64,000 nt of DNA from Oceanobacillus jeddahensis (GCF_000750635.1 NZ_CCDM010000005.1:248001-312000), one strand, 5' to 3'; numbered from the stretch's first letter, positions 52,937 through 62,139 are shown. Notes: generated from the letters alone by a model not told the origin. Made by a program: numbers and translations.

Positions 52937-53142
52937 ACTCAACTTTCACACCTAAGAATAAGCATATATATCTTGCCATTCCAGGATTATCGTGTTCTTC
53001 ATTATTGTGCTTGTTTTTTGGTTACATATCAGCGATCGCCTTACACCTCACCTTCTATTCTTTATCAAGGGAGTTAACAAAGGAATAATCAACTCCTGTT
53101 TCTATGGAAATGAAGTTACTTTTTAACGTGCGAAAGTTGAGT
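52937..53142. mobile_element. Compact inverted-repeat element (intact copy)
   Basis: A 206-bp block flanked by perfect 11-bp inverted ends ACTCAACTTTC (52937-52947) and GAAAGTTGAGT (53132-53142). No coding capacity. Both halves recur, separated, at 29597-30449. The size and ends fit a MITE-like non-autonomous element; no transposase with such ends is present in the window. Confidence 0.6.
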
Positions 53143-53192
53143 AAATAAATATAGACACGGAATAGAGCTTAAATCTTAAAAATATTTCATGA

Positions 53193-53735
53193 TCATTTGA
53201 AAAAACGCTTTACAGCTTGTTCATACTCTTTAAAGTAAGCAGGGATTTCATTTGCGGTTAAATGAGCATACATTTGTTTGGCAATTTCCTGGTTATACCA
53301 TTTTTGTTGGCTATAGTCAGCGTTAAAATTCTTCCAAATAGCATCACCAAGCTCTGCATGTTCTTTTTCCAGCTCTAAGAGATTATCCAGTTTATCCGCA
53401 ATAATCAGATATTTTATTTCTTTGGATGCATCTTTTAAATGATCCACCGTCTGCTTTTTTCTATCCCACCATGATTTTGATTTATCTTCCGTATGCGATG
53501 CAACGAGTTCAGCAACCACTTTGCCAAATTGTTGTTCAATTTCTTCGATGCAAATATCCGTATCTTCTACAACATCATGTAAGTATCCTGCACTAATTAA
53601 ATCATCCGAACAGCCTTCTTTTTCCAGACGTTCCGCAACACGGATTGGATGGGTTATGTATGGTTCGCTGGAATTTTTACGTACCTGTCCTTGATGCGCT
53701 TTTGTGGCAAAAGCTTTTGCATGGTCTTTTTTCAT
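53193..53735 (-). CDS. HD-domain hydrolase, (p)ppGpp hydrolase-like
   Basis: A 180-residue single-domain HD protein: KAFATKAHQGQVRKNSSEPY and THPIRVAERL (first His), AGYLHDVVEDTD (HD pair), IADKLDNLLEL (distal Asp). This is the RelA/SpoT hydrolase-domain pattern without synthetase, TGS or ACT domains, as in small alarmone hydrolases, or a related HD phosphohydrolase. The ATG at 53735 follows GGGAGGAA. Confidence 0.8.
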   Translation of the reverse strand: MKKDHAKAFATKAHQGQVRKNSSEPYITHPIRVAERLEKEGCSDDLISAGYLHDVVEDTDICIEEIEQQFGKVVAELVASHTEDKSKSWWDRKKQTVDHLKDASKEIKYLIIADKLDNLLELEKEHAELGDAIWKNFNADYSQQKWYNQEIAKQMYAHLTANEIPAYFKEYEQAVKRFFK

Positions 53736-54026
53736 TATTTCCTCCCAAAAACATAAATAAGTAGTATTATTATAACAGAAAAAGCGAGTATAAATTGATT
53801 TTTTTCCTAATGAAATATAAAACGGAATGTGATGTCGCACAAGTGAATATTATCCATTGGAATAAGGTCATTTGCCTTTCATTTATTGTGGGAAACAAGT
53901 ACACTAGATGTAATGATAGTTGAGGAAATAAGAGTAAACATACCTGAATCTATTTGTGGGTAATGGCTATTATTCTCCTCCGATGGCACATATATTGTGA
54001 TAAATTGAGATAAGCGAGGGACATTC

Positions 54027-55076
54027 ATGGAAAAAGGAATTAACCAACGTAAAACAGAACATATCCGTCTTTGTCTTGAAGGGGATGTAGAAGGCGTAAA
54101 TAAATCAACGGGGCTTGAAGGAATTCATTTTCTTCATAATGCTTTGCCAGAAATTGATTTTGCTGATATTTCATTAGAAACATCATTTTTAGGTAAAGCC
54201 TTGCAAGCACCATTTCTTGTCAGTTCCATGACTGGCGGATCAGAACTGGCGACAACAATTAACCAAAATTTAAGCTTAGCAGCAGAACAAAAAGGCTGGG
54301 CACTTGCAATTGGTTCAACGAGAGCGTTCTTAGAGAGTGACCAGCATAAAGATTCATTTCTTATCCGTAGACAGGCTCCAACCGTGCCGTTAATCGTTAA
54401 TATTGGTGCTGTCCAATTAAATTACGGTTATGGAGCAGAGGAATGTCAGCGTATCATTGATAAGACAGAGGCTGATTCGATCGTTCTTCATTTAAATTCA
54501 CTTCAAGAAGCTGTACAAGACGGTGGCGATTTGAATTTTAAAGATTTACTGCCAAAGATTGAACAGGTTTGTAAACAGGTGAATGCCCCAGTTGGTGTGA
54601 AAGAAGTAGGGTTTGGCATCGATGGAGAAGCTGCAAAGAGACTTTATGATGCAGGAATCTCCTATATTGATGTTGCAGGAGCCGGCGGCACATCCTGGAG
54701 TCAGGTGGAAAAACTGCGCTCGAAGGCCCCCTTGAAGAGAGCTGCTGCAGAAGCATTTAATAACTGGGGAAATCCAACTAAGGATTGTCTTGTATCGGTA
54801 CGTAGTCAGCTTCCAGAAGCGCCTTTAGTTGCAAGTGGCGGTATGAAAACAGGTGTAGATGCTGCGAAAGCAATTACGATTGGAGCAGACATTATCGGCT
54901 ATGCGAGGCACTTACTTCAAGCAGCAACAGAGTCGAAAGAAGCTGTTGTTCAAACCATGGAACAACTAGAATTAGAATTAAAAATGACGATGTTTGGAAT
55001 TGGCGCTGTTAATTTAGAGGAATTAAAAAATACAAAGCGTATCTCCATTAACGGAAAATCGTTGTTAGATGCATAG
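54027..55076 (+). CDS. fni: Type 2 isopentenyl-diphosphate delta-isomerase
   Basis: A 349-residue FMN-dependent IDI-2: RKTEHIRLCLE, PFLVSSMTGGSE, LAIGSTRAFLES, HLNSLQEAVQDGGD with the catalytic Gln, VKEVGFGI and AGAGGTSW, and SGGMKTGVDAAK. It interconverts IPP and DMAPP for isoprenoid synthesis. Sequence length is normal. GCGAGGG precedes the ATG. Confidence 0.94.
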   Translation: MEKGINQRKTEHIRLCLEGDVEGVNKSTGLEGIHFLHNALPEIDFADISLETSFLGKALQAPFLVSSMTGGSELATTINQNLSLAAEQKGWALAIGSTRAFLESDQHKDSFLIRRQAPTVPLIVNIGAVQLNYGYGAEECQRIIDKTEADSIVLHLNSLQEAVQDGGDLNFKDLLPKIEQVCKQVNAPVGVKEVGFGIDGEAAKRLYDAGISYIDVAGAGGTSWSQVEKLRSKAPLKRAAAEAFNNWGNPTKDCLVSVRSQLPEAPLVASGGMKTGVDAAKAITIGADIIGYARHLLQAATESKEAVVQTMEQLELELKMTMFGIGAVNLEELKNTKRISINGKSLLDA

Positions 55077-55230
55077 GTTGAAAAAGGAGCAGTTTTGAAA
55101 CGCAAAATGTGATGATGTAATGATGCTGACACAAGTAGTAAGGGAAGACTTTACATTAATAAGTGGAGAAGAAATCGAATATGAGGAGCAATAAAAACTG
55201 ATGTAAATATGATATAGGGAGGATGACATT

Positions 55231-55395
55231 ATGAATATTCTTGCTAACAATCAGGATATAGGCGCTTCAAAATTTGGTTTATGGTCAATTAAATTTTTTG
55301 ATTTATTAACCTTTAAGAAATCAAAGCATTTAAAAAAAGTCATTCAAGATGTTGAGAAACAAATAGAAGATAATAAAAACAAAAAAATTTATTAA
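55231..55395 (+). CDS. Small protein, 54 residues, unknown
   Basis: An ATG 8 bases after GGGAGG opens a 54-residue frame beginning MNILANNQDIGASKFGLWSI. The middle (KFFDLLTFKKSKHLKKVIQD) is an amphipathic basic helix and the end is Lys/Asn-rich. No membrane span. The very strong ribosome site and sensible composition support a gene; family not recognised. A long palindrome lies 52 bases after the stop. Confidence 0.6.
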   Translation: MNILANNQDIGASKFGLWSIKFFDLLTFKKSKHLKKVIQDVEKQIEDNKNKKIY

Positions 55396-55446
55396 TTGAT
55401 ATATATTTTTTCACAAGGACCATCTTAAATTGTCAGGTTAATCAAA

Positions 55447-55487
55447 TATAAGAAGAACTCGTTTCTTAGAAACGAGTTCTTCTTATA
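55447..55487. terminator. 41-base perfect palindrome, possible bidirectional terminator
   Basis: Arms of 20 bases (55447-55466 and 55468-55487), AAGAAGAACTCGTTTCT against AGAAACGAGTTCTTCTT at the core, around a single central T. No T run follows, so it may be a weak terminator, a processing site or a protein-binding palindrome. It lies between the 54-residue gene and the YdaT gene. Confidence 0.5.
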
Positions 55488-55636
55488 TTCAGGTTTTAGT
55501 TCATTGCAAAAGGGAAAAGTATAAACAAATATAATTTAGTAGAAAAAGTTACTTTAATTTTATTGCGTTTTAGAAACGTATTCTTTGAATAATAACGTTT
55601 ATTTTGAATGGATAAAAAAAGAAGGAGGCTTTTTTT

Positions 55637-56092
55637 ATGGTTTGGACAATGAATGATTATCCAAGCTCCATGAAAAATCTAGAGAAACCAGTTCGTAAAA
55701 AGGCAATTGATATAGCCAATTCTATGCTCGACGATGGTTATATGGAAGAGCGGGCTATTCCGATAGCTATTGAACAAGCAAAGGAATGGTATGAAAATGC
55801 TGATAAAGAAGAAATTCAGAGCTATGAGAAAGCTGGAAAACCAACGCAGCGTTCTAAGGAAGGCAAGGAAAGAACAAATAATCCAGAGCGGCTGGAAGAA
55901 GGGGAACAGGTATATAAACATGAAGATGGCTGGGCGATAGCTTCTTCCGGCTCCAGTCAGGCAAGTGAAGTAGTTGATACAAAAGATGAGGCAGTAAAGC
56001 GGGCGATAGAAATTGCTAAAAATAAAGGGACATTTTTAAAGGTTTACCAGGCTGATGGGACCTTAGAAGAGACAAGAAAATACCACGATTAA
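55637..56092 (+). CDS. YdaT-like stress protein (DUF2188)
   Basis: A 151-residue protein. The N-terminal part (WTMNDYPSSMKNLEKPVRKK, EERAIPIAIEQAKEW) matches YdaT. The C-terminal DUF2188 part follows (YKHEDGWAIASSGSSQASEV, DEAVKRAIEIAKNKGTFLKV, the repeated strand-helix pattern). B. subtilis YdaT is a SigB general stress protein; no clear SigB promoter was found here. AAGGAGG precedes the ATG. Confidence 0.85.
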   Translation: MVWTMNDYPSSMKNLEKPVRKKAIDIANSMLDDGYMEERAIPIAIEQAKEWYENADKEEIQSYEKAGKPTQRSKEGKERTNNPERLEEGEQVYKHEDGWAIASSGSSQASEVVDTKDEAVKRAIEIAKNKGTFLKVYQADGTLEETRKYHD

Positions 56093-56094
56093 AA

Positions 56095-56147
56095 ATAAAA
56101 CGAAACTTCACTCAGTGGGAGTTTTACGGACGGTTCTCCGTGATAAA
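56095..56147 (-). repeat. Dispersed repeat family 1, short form, minus orientation
   Basis: On the minus strand TTTATCACGGAGAACCGTCC is followed at once by CTCCCACTGAGTGAAG and TTTCGTTTTAT. As in the short copy at 48824, the segment between the two ACTCCC motifs of the long form is absent. It starts 3 bases after the YdaT stop. Confidence 0.8.
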
Positions 56148-56266
56148 ACAAACCTTCATTCTCTATGTGAGATGGAGGTTTGTTGCTGTTATTCATGATA
56201 AATGCAGATTACTTTGTTCCCAGGTTTCCTTGTGCTAAAATAAGTGAGGAAATTGAGGTGAACATA

Positions 56267-56983
56267 ATGAAAGTTGAAATTTGGTCTGATTTTATATGTC
56301 CATTTTGTTATATTGGAAAACGCCGGTTTGAGCATGCTTTGGAGAAATTCTCACATAGTGATCAAGTAGCGGTTCAGTATAGAAGTTATCAGCTTGATCC
56401 GACTGCTCAGCACATCCCGGAAAAAAACTTTGCGGAGACATTTTCTGAGCTGAAAGGCATTTCTTTAGAGCAAGTATATACGATGAATCAACAGGTAGCC
56501 GAGCAGGCAAAAGAAGTCGGTTTAACTTATCATTTTGATACGATGAAATACAGTAATACCTTTGATGCGCATCGAATTGCTAAATTAGCTGCTGTTAATG
56601 AAAAAGAAGCTGAATTGACAGAGCGTCTCTTTCAGGCATATTTTACAAATTCCGAATTATTGAGTGATAAAAACACGTTGATCCGAATAGCAGAAGAAGT
56701 TGGTTTGGATAAAGAAGCTGCTGAGCATGTATTGGATAGCTGTAAGTATCGGAATAGAGTCAATGAAGATATTGATTTGGCAAAACAACTGGGAGTTCAA
56801 GGTGTTCCATTTTTTGTTTTTAATGAGAAATACGCTGTGTCTGGTGCACAACCAGAAGAAACATTTACGCAGGTACTTGAAAAAGTATGGCAGGAAGAGC
56901 AGGAAAAGCCTGTTTTGCAATCATTGAACCCAAATGAGAATAAAACATCTTATTGTACAGGTGATGGATGTGAGAATAAATAA
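56267..56983 (+). CDS. DsbA family oxidoreductase, FrnE-like
   Basis: A 238-residue DsbA/2-hydroxychromene-2-carboxylate isomerase fold. Active site DFICPFCYIGKRRFE (CPFC) at the N-terminus, helical insertion, and the cis-Pro loop GVQGVPFFVFNEKYAVSGAQ. No signal peptide, so cytoplasmic, as in FrnE proteins. A C-terminal tail has a second pair of cysteines (SYCTGDGCENK). The ATG at 56267 follows GAGGTG; the upstream in-frame ATG lacks a site. Confidence 0.88.
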   Translation: MKVEIWSDFICPFCYIGKRRFEHALEKFSHSDQVAVQYRSYQLDPTAQHIPEKNFAETFSELKGISLEQVYTMNQQVAEQAKEVGLTYHFDTMKYSNTFDAHRIAKLAAVNEKEAELTERLFQAYFTNSELLSDKNTLIRIAEEVGLDKEAAEHVLDSCKYRNRVNEDIDLAKQLGVQGVPFFVFNEKYAVSGAQPEETFTQVLEKVWQEEQEKPVLQSLNPNENKTSYCTGDGCENK

Positions 56984-57078
56984 AACGGGAATCTTCAATA
57001 GTTGTTTCTGTAAATGAAAGGATAATATCCTTTAAATAACTATAATAGCTACAATTTTGACAGAAAATTGAACGAAAT

Positions 57079-57116
57079 AATCAAAAAAACTGCCGTTAAT
57101 GGCAGTTTTTTTGATT
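57079..57116 (+). terminator. Terminator after the FrnE-like gene
   Basis: AATCAAAAAAACTGCC and GGCAGTTTTTTTGATT form a 16-bp perfect stem around GTTAAT, with seven T. Strong and symmetric. Confidence 0.9.
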
Positions 57117-57142
57117 ATCACCATATTTATGTGAATCATCCA

Positions 57143-57243
57143 TTGACGATGGCTGAAATTTTGATATACTAGGTATTGGTATCTAATTGATAATGAATAT
57201 CATTCTTATTTAGAACTATTAGAACTTGATAATAATTATTATC
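57143..57243 (+). promoter_or_regulatory. Promoter and two Fur boxes before the siderophore ATPase gene
   Basis: TTGACG (57143-57148) and TATACT (57165-57170) are 16 bases apart. Fur-box-like TGATAATGAATATCA (57188-57202, 12 of 14 defined positions) and TGATAATAATTATTATC (57227-57243) follow in the leader. The same arrangement precedes the binding-protein gene, indicating iron-dependent repression by Fur. Confidence 0.7.
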
Positions 57244-57406
57244 TAGCTTTAGTTTGAGTGGAATTTTAGAATAAGGAAGTTTGATGAATTCTTATTTGAA
57301 AAAAGACTATACATGTAATGAGGATTTGATGCTTGGTTACACGATTGATTCTTTTTTCACTGACTTCTATTTTGTATATAATACTTAAAGAAAGTAGGGC
57401 TACGAC

Positions 57407-58186
57407 ATGATTGATATTAAAGGATTGACAAAGAAGTATGGTAATAAATCTATCGTAAATGACATATCGGTTCAAATTCAGCCTAACAAAATTACATCGT
57501 TTATCGGGCCAAACGGGGCAGGGAAATCAACACTGCTTTCTATGGTAAGCCGCTTGCTTGATGCTGACACGGGAGACGTATTACTAGATCAAAACAATGT
57601 AAAGAATATGAAATCGAATGAATTTGCTAAGCGCATTGCCATTTTAAGACAAGCGAATTTTTTCACTGTGAAACTAACGATTCGCCAATTAGTATCTTTT
57701 GGTCGTTATCCTTATTCAAAAGGCCGTCTAAATGCGGAGGATAATCGAATCGTTGATCAAGCTATTGAATATTTGAACTTAACAGATATCCAGCATAAAT
57801 TCTTAGATGAGCTGTCTGGCGGTCAAAAGCAACGTGCGTTTATTTCCATGGTCATTGCTCAGGATACGGAATATATTTTATTGGATGAGCCGTTAAATAA
57901 TTTGGATATGAAGCATTCTGTACAAATTATGAAAATATTACGTAAGCTAGTCGATGAGCTTGGTAAAACAGTTGTAATTGTATTGCATGATATTAACTTT
58001 GCTTCTGTTTATTCGGACCAGATTGTAGCTTTAAAAGAGGGCCGTTTAGTAAAAAATGGTCCAACACACGAAATTATTAATTCAGAGGCATTAAACGAAA
58101 TCTATGATATGCATATTCCGGTTCATATGCAAAACGGTTGCCGTTTTTGTGTATACTTTGACTCTCATATAAGTAAAACCAGCTAA
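57407..58186 (+). CDS. Siderophore ABC importer ATP-binding protein, YclP-like
   Basis: A 259-residue FecE-type ATPase: Walker A GPNGAGKST (residues 34-42), Q-loop ILRQANF, signature ELSGGQKQRAF, Walker B YILLDEPLNNLD, H-loop VLHDINFA. LVSFGRYPYSKGRL fits iron-siderophore importers of the YclNOPQ/FatBCD group. Here the ATPase gene comes first and is separated from the binding protein and permeases by 594 bases with a second promoter. Confidence 0.9.
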   Translation: MIDIKGLTKKYGNKSIVNDISVQIQPNKITSFIGPNGAGKSTLLSMVSRLLDADTGDVLLDQNNVKNMKSNEFAKRIAILRQANFFTVKLTIRQLVSFGRYPYSKGRLNAEDNRIVDQAIEYLNLTDIQHKFLDELSGGQKQRAFISMVIAQDTEYILLDEPLNNLDMKHSVQIMKILRKLVDELGKTVVIVLHDINFASVYSDQIVALKEGRLVKNGPTHEIINSEALNEIYDMHIPVHMQNGCRFCVYFDSHISKTS

Positions 58187-58419
58187 TCATTCAGACCCTT
58201 AAGGTGCTAAGTGAAACAGGGAATGGTTTGTTTAAAAATGTCCAGCCCTTTTGCTTTCTCAATAAATAAACATACCCCCATGGGAAATATTTTCTCTATC
58301 ACAACCTGACTTGAGTTGGTGCGGTTAATTGAAAATGATTCTTTTAAATCATGCGTACTTCTTTCATAGGGGTACGCATATCTATCATATGGGACATCGT
58401 TCTAACTACATAGTAGTAT

Positions 58420-58533
58420 ATGTTCAAGAAACTTGTGCTTAAAACGGTTTCTTTTATTGTTTTAGGTAACACTATTTTTAACTTGATCACTGCATCTGCA
58501 GTTGAAGAAGGGATGGGAATACGGGGCATTTAA
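58420..58533 (+). CDS. Candidate short exported peptide precursor, 37 residues
   Basis: The frame encodes a basic start (MFKKLVLK), a hydrophobic stretch (TVSFIVLGNTIFNLI), an ASA signal-peptidase-like site and a short tail VEEGMGIRGI. This is the layout of Phr-type pre-signal peptides. No Shine-Dalgarno sequence is convincing and no Rap-type receptor gene lies next to it, so it may be chance. It lies between the two parts of the siderophore locus. Confidence 0.3.
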   Translation: MFKKLVLKTVSFIVLGNTIFNLITASAVEEGMGIRGI

Positions 58534-58575
58534 GCAGGTGTTTTATTGTATGGGATATAAGATTTCAAAATATAG

Positions 58576-58638
58576 TTGACATCTCTTTTTATTTTGATAT
58601 ACTTTAAACAAGCTAATTGAGATTGATTATCATTATCA
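58576..58638 (+). promoter_or_regulatory. Promoter and Fur box before the siderophore-binding protein gene
   Basis: TTGACA (58576-58581) and TATACT (58598-58603) are 16 bases apart. The Fur box TGATTATCATTATCA (58624-58638) matches 13 of the 14 defined positions of the 7-1-7 consensus and overlaps the early transcribed region. This is a second iron-controlled promoter in the locus. Confidence 0.8.
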
Positions 58639-58780
58639 ATAAATTGTGTTATAGCGATGCACTATAGTAAAACAGGAATTATTATTCAAATCTCGCGCTA
58701 AAATATAATGCAGATAGTAGTTTAATCAATTCAGTAGTCAGTTTGTCAATAAAATATACATACGGAAAGAGGTAGGAGAA

Positions 58781-59809
58781 ATGAGAAAATCAAATGTATT
58801 TAAATCAACATTTATTATAGCAATTTTCGCAATTTTTGCTTTGGTATTGGCAGCTTGTTCGGATTCAGGCAGTGAAAACGAAGATGCCGATGATCAAACA
58901 AATGATGATTCGTCTGGAAGTGAAACGGTTGAAATCGAGGATGCTCATGGAACGGTTGAAGTCCCGGTAGATCCAGAAAATGTGGTTTCTTTAGATAGTA
59001 GAACTTTTGAAACATTATCTGATTGGGGAGTTGAATTAGCTGCTGCTCCAAGAGATTTAATACCTGAGGATATAGACTATGCAAGTGATGAATCTATTGA
59101 AAATATAGGAAACCATCGCGAACCAAATCTTGAACTTATAGCAGCTGCAGATCCTGAACTAGTTATTGTAGGTCAAAGATTTGGCGGGTTTTATGAAGAT
59201 ATTAAAGAATTAGTGCCGGAAGCAGCAGTTATTGATCTTAATTTTGATGTTTCCGAGGAAGCTGACACGCCTGGAGAAAACTTAGAAAATGGGTTTAAGG
59301 ATATTACAACTTCTCTTGGACAAATTTTTGATAAAAATGAAGAAGCAGAACAATTGATAGCTGATTTTGAACAATCCATTGAAGATGCTAAATCTGCTTA
59401 TAACGGGACAGATACAATCATGAGTGTTATAGTATCTGGTGGAGATATTAATTTTGCAGCTCCTCATTCCGGCCGTGTCTGGGGACCACTGTATGATATT
59501 TTTGATTGGACGCCGGCATTAGAAATTGATCAATCTTCTTCAGATCACCAAGGTGATAATGTTTCTGTTGAAGCTATAGCAGAAACGGATCCGGATTGGC
59601 TTTTCGTAATGGATCGTGATGCTGCTGTTTCATCTGAAGAGGAAGCATCTCCTGCCCAAGATGTAATTGATGATGCACCTGCTCTTCAAAGCACAAATGC
59701 TGTTTCTGAAGGACAGATCCTTTATGCACCGGCAGACACGTATACAAATGAATCTATACAAACATTTACTGAATTATTTGAAGATCTTGCAGATACTTTA
59801 GCTGAGTAA
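58781..59809 (+). CDS. Siderophore-binding lipoprotein, FatB/YclQ-like
   Basis: A 342-residue lipoprotein: signal peptide with lipobox LAAC (residues 23-26), acidic linker, then a TroA-like fold (VEIEDAHGTVEVPVDPENVV, NIGNHREPNLELIAAADPEL, VIVGQRFGG). The C-terminal lobe carries DPDWLFVMDRDAA. The family binds catecholate siderophores such as petrobactin and delivers them to the two permeases encoded next. AGAGGTAGGAG precedes the ATG. Confidence 0.9.
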   Translation: MRKSNVFKSTFIIAIFAIFALVLAACSDSGSENEDADDQTNDDSSGSETVEIEDAHGTVEVPVDPENVVSLDSRTFETLSDWGVELAAAPRDLIPEDIDYASDESIENIGNHREPNLELIAAADPELVIVGQRFGGFYEDIKELVPEAAVIDLNFDVSEEADTPGENLENGFKDITTSLGQIFDKNEEAEQLIADFEQSIEDAKSAYNGTDTIMSVIVSGGDINFAAPHSGRVWGPLYDIFDWTPALEIDQSSSDHQGDNVSVEAIAETDPDWLFVMDRDAAVSSEEEASPAQDVIDDAPALQSTNAVSEGQILYAPADTYTNESIQTFTELFEDLADTLAE

Positions 59810-59829
59810 TTTAGAGAGGTATAACTATA

Positions 59830-60843
59830 GTGCGTAAAAATACAAAACAAAAAATGTCCGGGGCTGAGAATTCTCAGTCCCTGCATACTAATCATCAAAA
59901 AATATGGACGAAGCCTTTTATATTAGCAATTATCATTGTTATTATTTTAGGTGCTATTTCCATGTCTGTGGGAGTTTATGATATACAAGGACGAGTAGAT
60001 GGAATGGATATGTTTTTCATTACCCGTATCCCGAGGACAGCTGCGCTCATGCTTACTGGAGCTGCAATGGCAATGTCTGGACTCGTCATGCAGCTTATTA
60101 CTCAGAATCGTTTAGTTGAACCTACCACAACAGGAACGATTGAATGGGCAGGCTTGGGACTGGTTTTAGTTTATTTATTAATTCCTGCCCCATCTTTAGT
60201 TGAAAGAATGACTGGAGCGATCATTTTTTCCTTTATAGGAACAATGGTTTTCTTTTTGTTTTTAAGAAGAGTGAAGCTCCGTTCTTCTTTAATCGTCCCG
60301 ATTATCGGGATCATGCTTGGAGCGGTTATTTCAGCCGTTGCCACATTTGTTGGACTTGTTTTTCAAATGTCGCAAAGTGTTGAAACCTGGTTTGTCGGTT
60401 CTTTTGCATCGATTCAGGTTGGAAGATATGAATATTTATGGCTGATTGTTGTCGTTACTTTTCTTATTTTTATCTATGCTAATAGATTGACATTAGCTGG
60501 GTTAGGGGAGGATGTTACAAAAAGTCTTGGGGTGAGTTATAATACAATTGTTCTTGTTGGGACGGCTCTTATTGCTGTTGCAGTAGGAATTGTTGCAGCT
60601 GTAATTGGAAACTTACCTTTTTTAGGTTTGATTGTACCAAACATTGTTTCCATGTTTAGAGGTGATGATCTAAGGAGTAACCTGCCTTGGGTATGTGTGT
60701 CCGGAATGGCGGCTCTGACCGCAGCTGATATTATATCCCGGACAGTTATTATGCCATTTGAAGTACCTGTTTCTTTGATACTTGGAACAGTGGGCGCAGT
60801 TGTATTTATTGTTATTTTATTAAGAAGAAGGAGGCTAGGATAA
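59830..60843 (+). CDS. Siderophore ABC importer permease, YclN-like
   Basis: A 337-residue FecCD-type permease with nine or ten membrane segments. ITRIPRTAALMLTGAAMAMS, SGLVMQLITQNRLVEP (replacing the usual GxxxQ...NPLA) and VGIVAAVIGNLPFLGLIVPNI are typical of the YclN/FatD branch. The first 30 residues are polar and cytoplasmic. GTG start with GAGAGG about 10 bases upstream. Probably pairs with the next protein as a heterodimer. Confidence 0.9.
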   Translation: MRKNTKQKMSGAENSQSLHTNHQKIWTKPFILAIIIVIILGAISMSVGVYDIQGRVDGMDMFFITRIPRTAALMLTGAAMAMSGLVMQLITQNRLVEPTTTGTIEWAGLGLVLVYLLIPAPSLVERMTGAIIFSFIGTMVFFLFLRRVKLRSSLIVPIIGIMLGAVISAVATFVGLVFQMSQSVETWFVGSFASIQVGRYEYLWLIVVVTFLIFIYANRLTLAGLGEDVTKSLGVSYNTIVLVGTALIAVAVGIVAAVIGNLPFLGLIVPNIVSMFRGDDLRSNLPWVCVSGMAALTAADIISRTVIMPFEVPVSLILGTVGAVVFIVILLRRRRLG

Positions 60844-60847
60844 CAAA

Positions 60848-61903
60848 TTGGATTATACTAACGAAAAAAATGTCAAAATGGATTCTAGCCTTCCAAATAA
60901 AGATAAACCATCTAGAGCTTTTCGTTCAAAAAAAGAGGAAAGACGTTATTGGATACTGCTGATCGCACTGATTGGATTAGGTATTCTTTCTTCGTATGGT
61001 CTTTTAGTTTATAACAATCCGGTTCCAGTAGACTCCCCTTCCTTTATTCCGGTTGCTAAAAGAAGAATGGTAGCTATTGTTTCCATGATTATTGCAGCAG
61101 TCTGTCAGAGCTTAGCGACCGTTGCATTTCAATCGATTACGAATAACCGAGTGATCACTCCTTCGCTTTTAGGATTTGAAGCACTATACTCCACAATACA
61201 TACGAGTACGATGTTTTTCTTCGGTACCACGGCATTTATAGGTTACATGGGTACTGGGTCATTTTTATTTCAAGTGGCTGCTATGGTCGCGATGTGTTTG
61301 ATACTGTATGGATGGTTACTTTCCGGAAAGTATGGAAATTTACAGCTTATGCTTTTAGTTGGAATCATTATTGGAACGGGACTAAGGTCTTTGTCAACTT
61401 TTATGAGAACACTGCTTGCGCCTTCTGAGTTTGATATTTTACAGGCGCAGTTGTTTGGCTCTGTCAACAATGCGGATGCAGCATATTTTCCGATTGCCAT
61501 TCCAATCGTAATCGTTGTGGCATTCCTTCTGCTCGCATATTCTAAGCGATTAAATGTATTATCGCTCGGAAAAGAGATTTCCAGTTCTTTGGGATTGAAT
61601 CATAAATTTAGTATCATTTATGTTCTTGTGTTAGTTTCTATTTTAATGTCAGTATCAACGGCTTTAGTTGGACCGCTTACTTTCTTTGGGTTTTTGGTTG
61701 CAACATTGAGTTATCAGTTGGCACAAACGTATGATCACAGATACATTTTTCCAATGGCGCTGGCTATCGGCTTCCTGGTACTAACTGGTGCATATTTTAT
61801 TATGAATCATGTATTTAACGCCCAGGGCGTTGTTTCCATTATTATTGAAATCGTCGGCGGAGTAACATTTTTGGTTATCATCTTAAAGAGAAAGACTTTA
61901 TGA
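60848..61903 (+). CDS. Siderophore ABC importer permease, YclO-like
   Basis: A 351-residue FecCD-type permease. MVAIVSMIIAAVCQSLATVA, FQSITNNRVITPSLLGFEAL and VSTALVGPLTFFGFLVATL match YclO/FatC proteins. A 35-residue charged N-terminal extension precedes the first segment. TTG start 4 bases after the upstream stop, with AGGA nearby. The operon ends at a hairpin at 62140, after a repeat. Confidence 0.9.
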   Translation: MDYTNEKNVKMDSSLPNKDKPSRAFRSKKEERRYWILLIALIGLGILSSYGLLVYNNPVPVDSPSFIPVAKRRMVAIVSMIIAAVCQSLATVAFQSITNNRVITPSLLGFEALYSTIHTSTMFFFGTTAFIGYMGTGSFLFQVAAMVAMCLILYGWLLSGKYGNLQLMLLVGIIIGTGLRSLSTFMRTLLAPSEFDILQAQLFGSVNNADAAYFPIAIPIVIVVAFLLLAYSKRLNVLSLGKEISSSLGLNHKFSIIYVLVLVSILMSVSTALVGPLTFFGFLVATLSYQLAQTYDHRYIFPMALAIGFLVLTGAYFIMNHVFNAQGVVSIIIEIVGGVTFLVIILKRKTL

Positions 61904-61924
61904 TAATTTAAATTTATTAATGTT

Positions 61925-62124
61925 TTATATCACAGTGTAGCTGGCAATAAAGCTCTTATTTCAAGAATTGAGAGAACTAGAAAATTCTAAGTGGAATCCA
62001 ATAGTCAGTAACAGCTAAATTCGTTCTGTCCTACAGGATGTGAGTCAGAAGTTATGTTTACTCGCGCTGCTGGAAACATTTTTACATTGAAAACATTTTC
62101 CTCTGAAGAAATTTTCGTTTTATA
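61925..62124. repeat. Diverged dispersed repeat (family 2-like)
   Basis: Begins TATCACAGTGTAGCTGGC and contains TTCGTTCTGTCC and ACAGGATGTG, like the block at 38576. The right end AAATTTTCGTTTTAT resembles family 1 ends. Similarity to other copies is patchy, so it looks like an old, decayed copy. Confidence 0.45.
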
Positions 62125-62139
62125 TCTTCTGAATAACTT

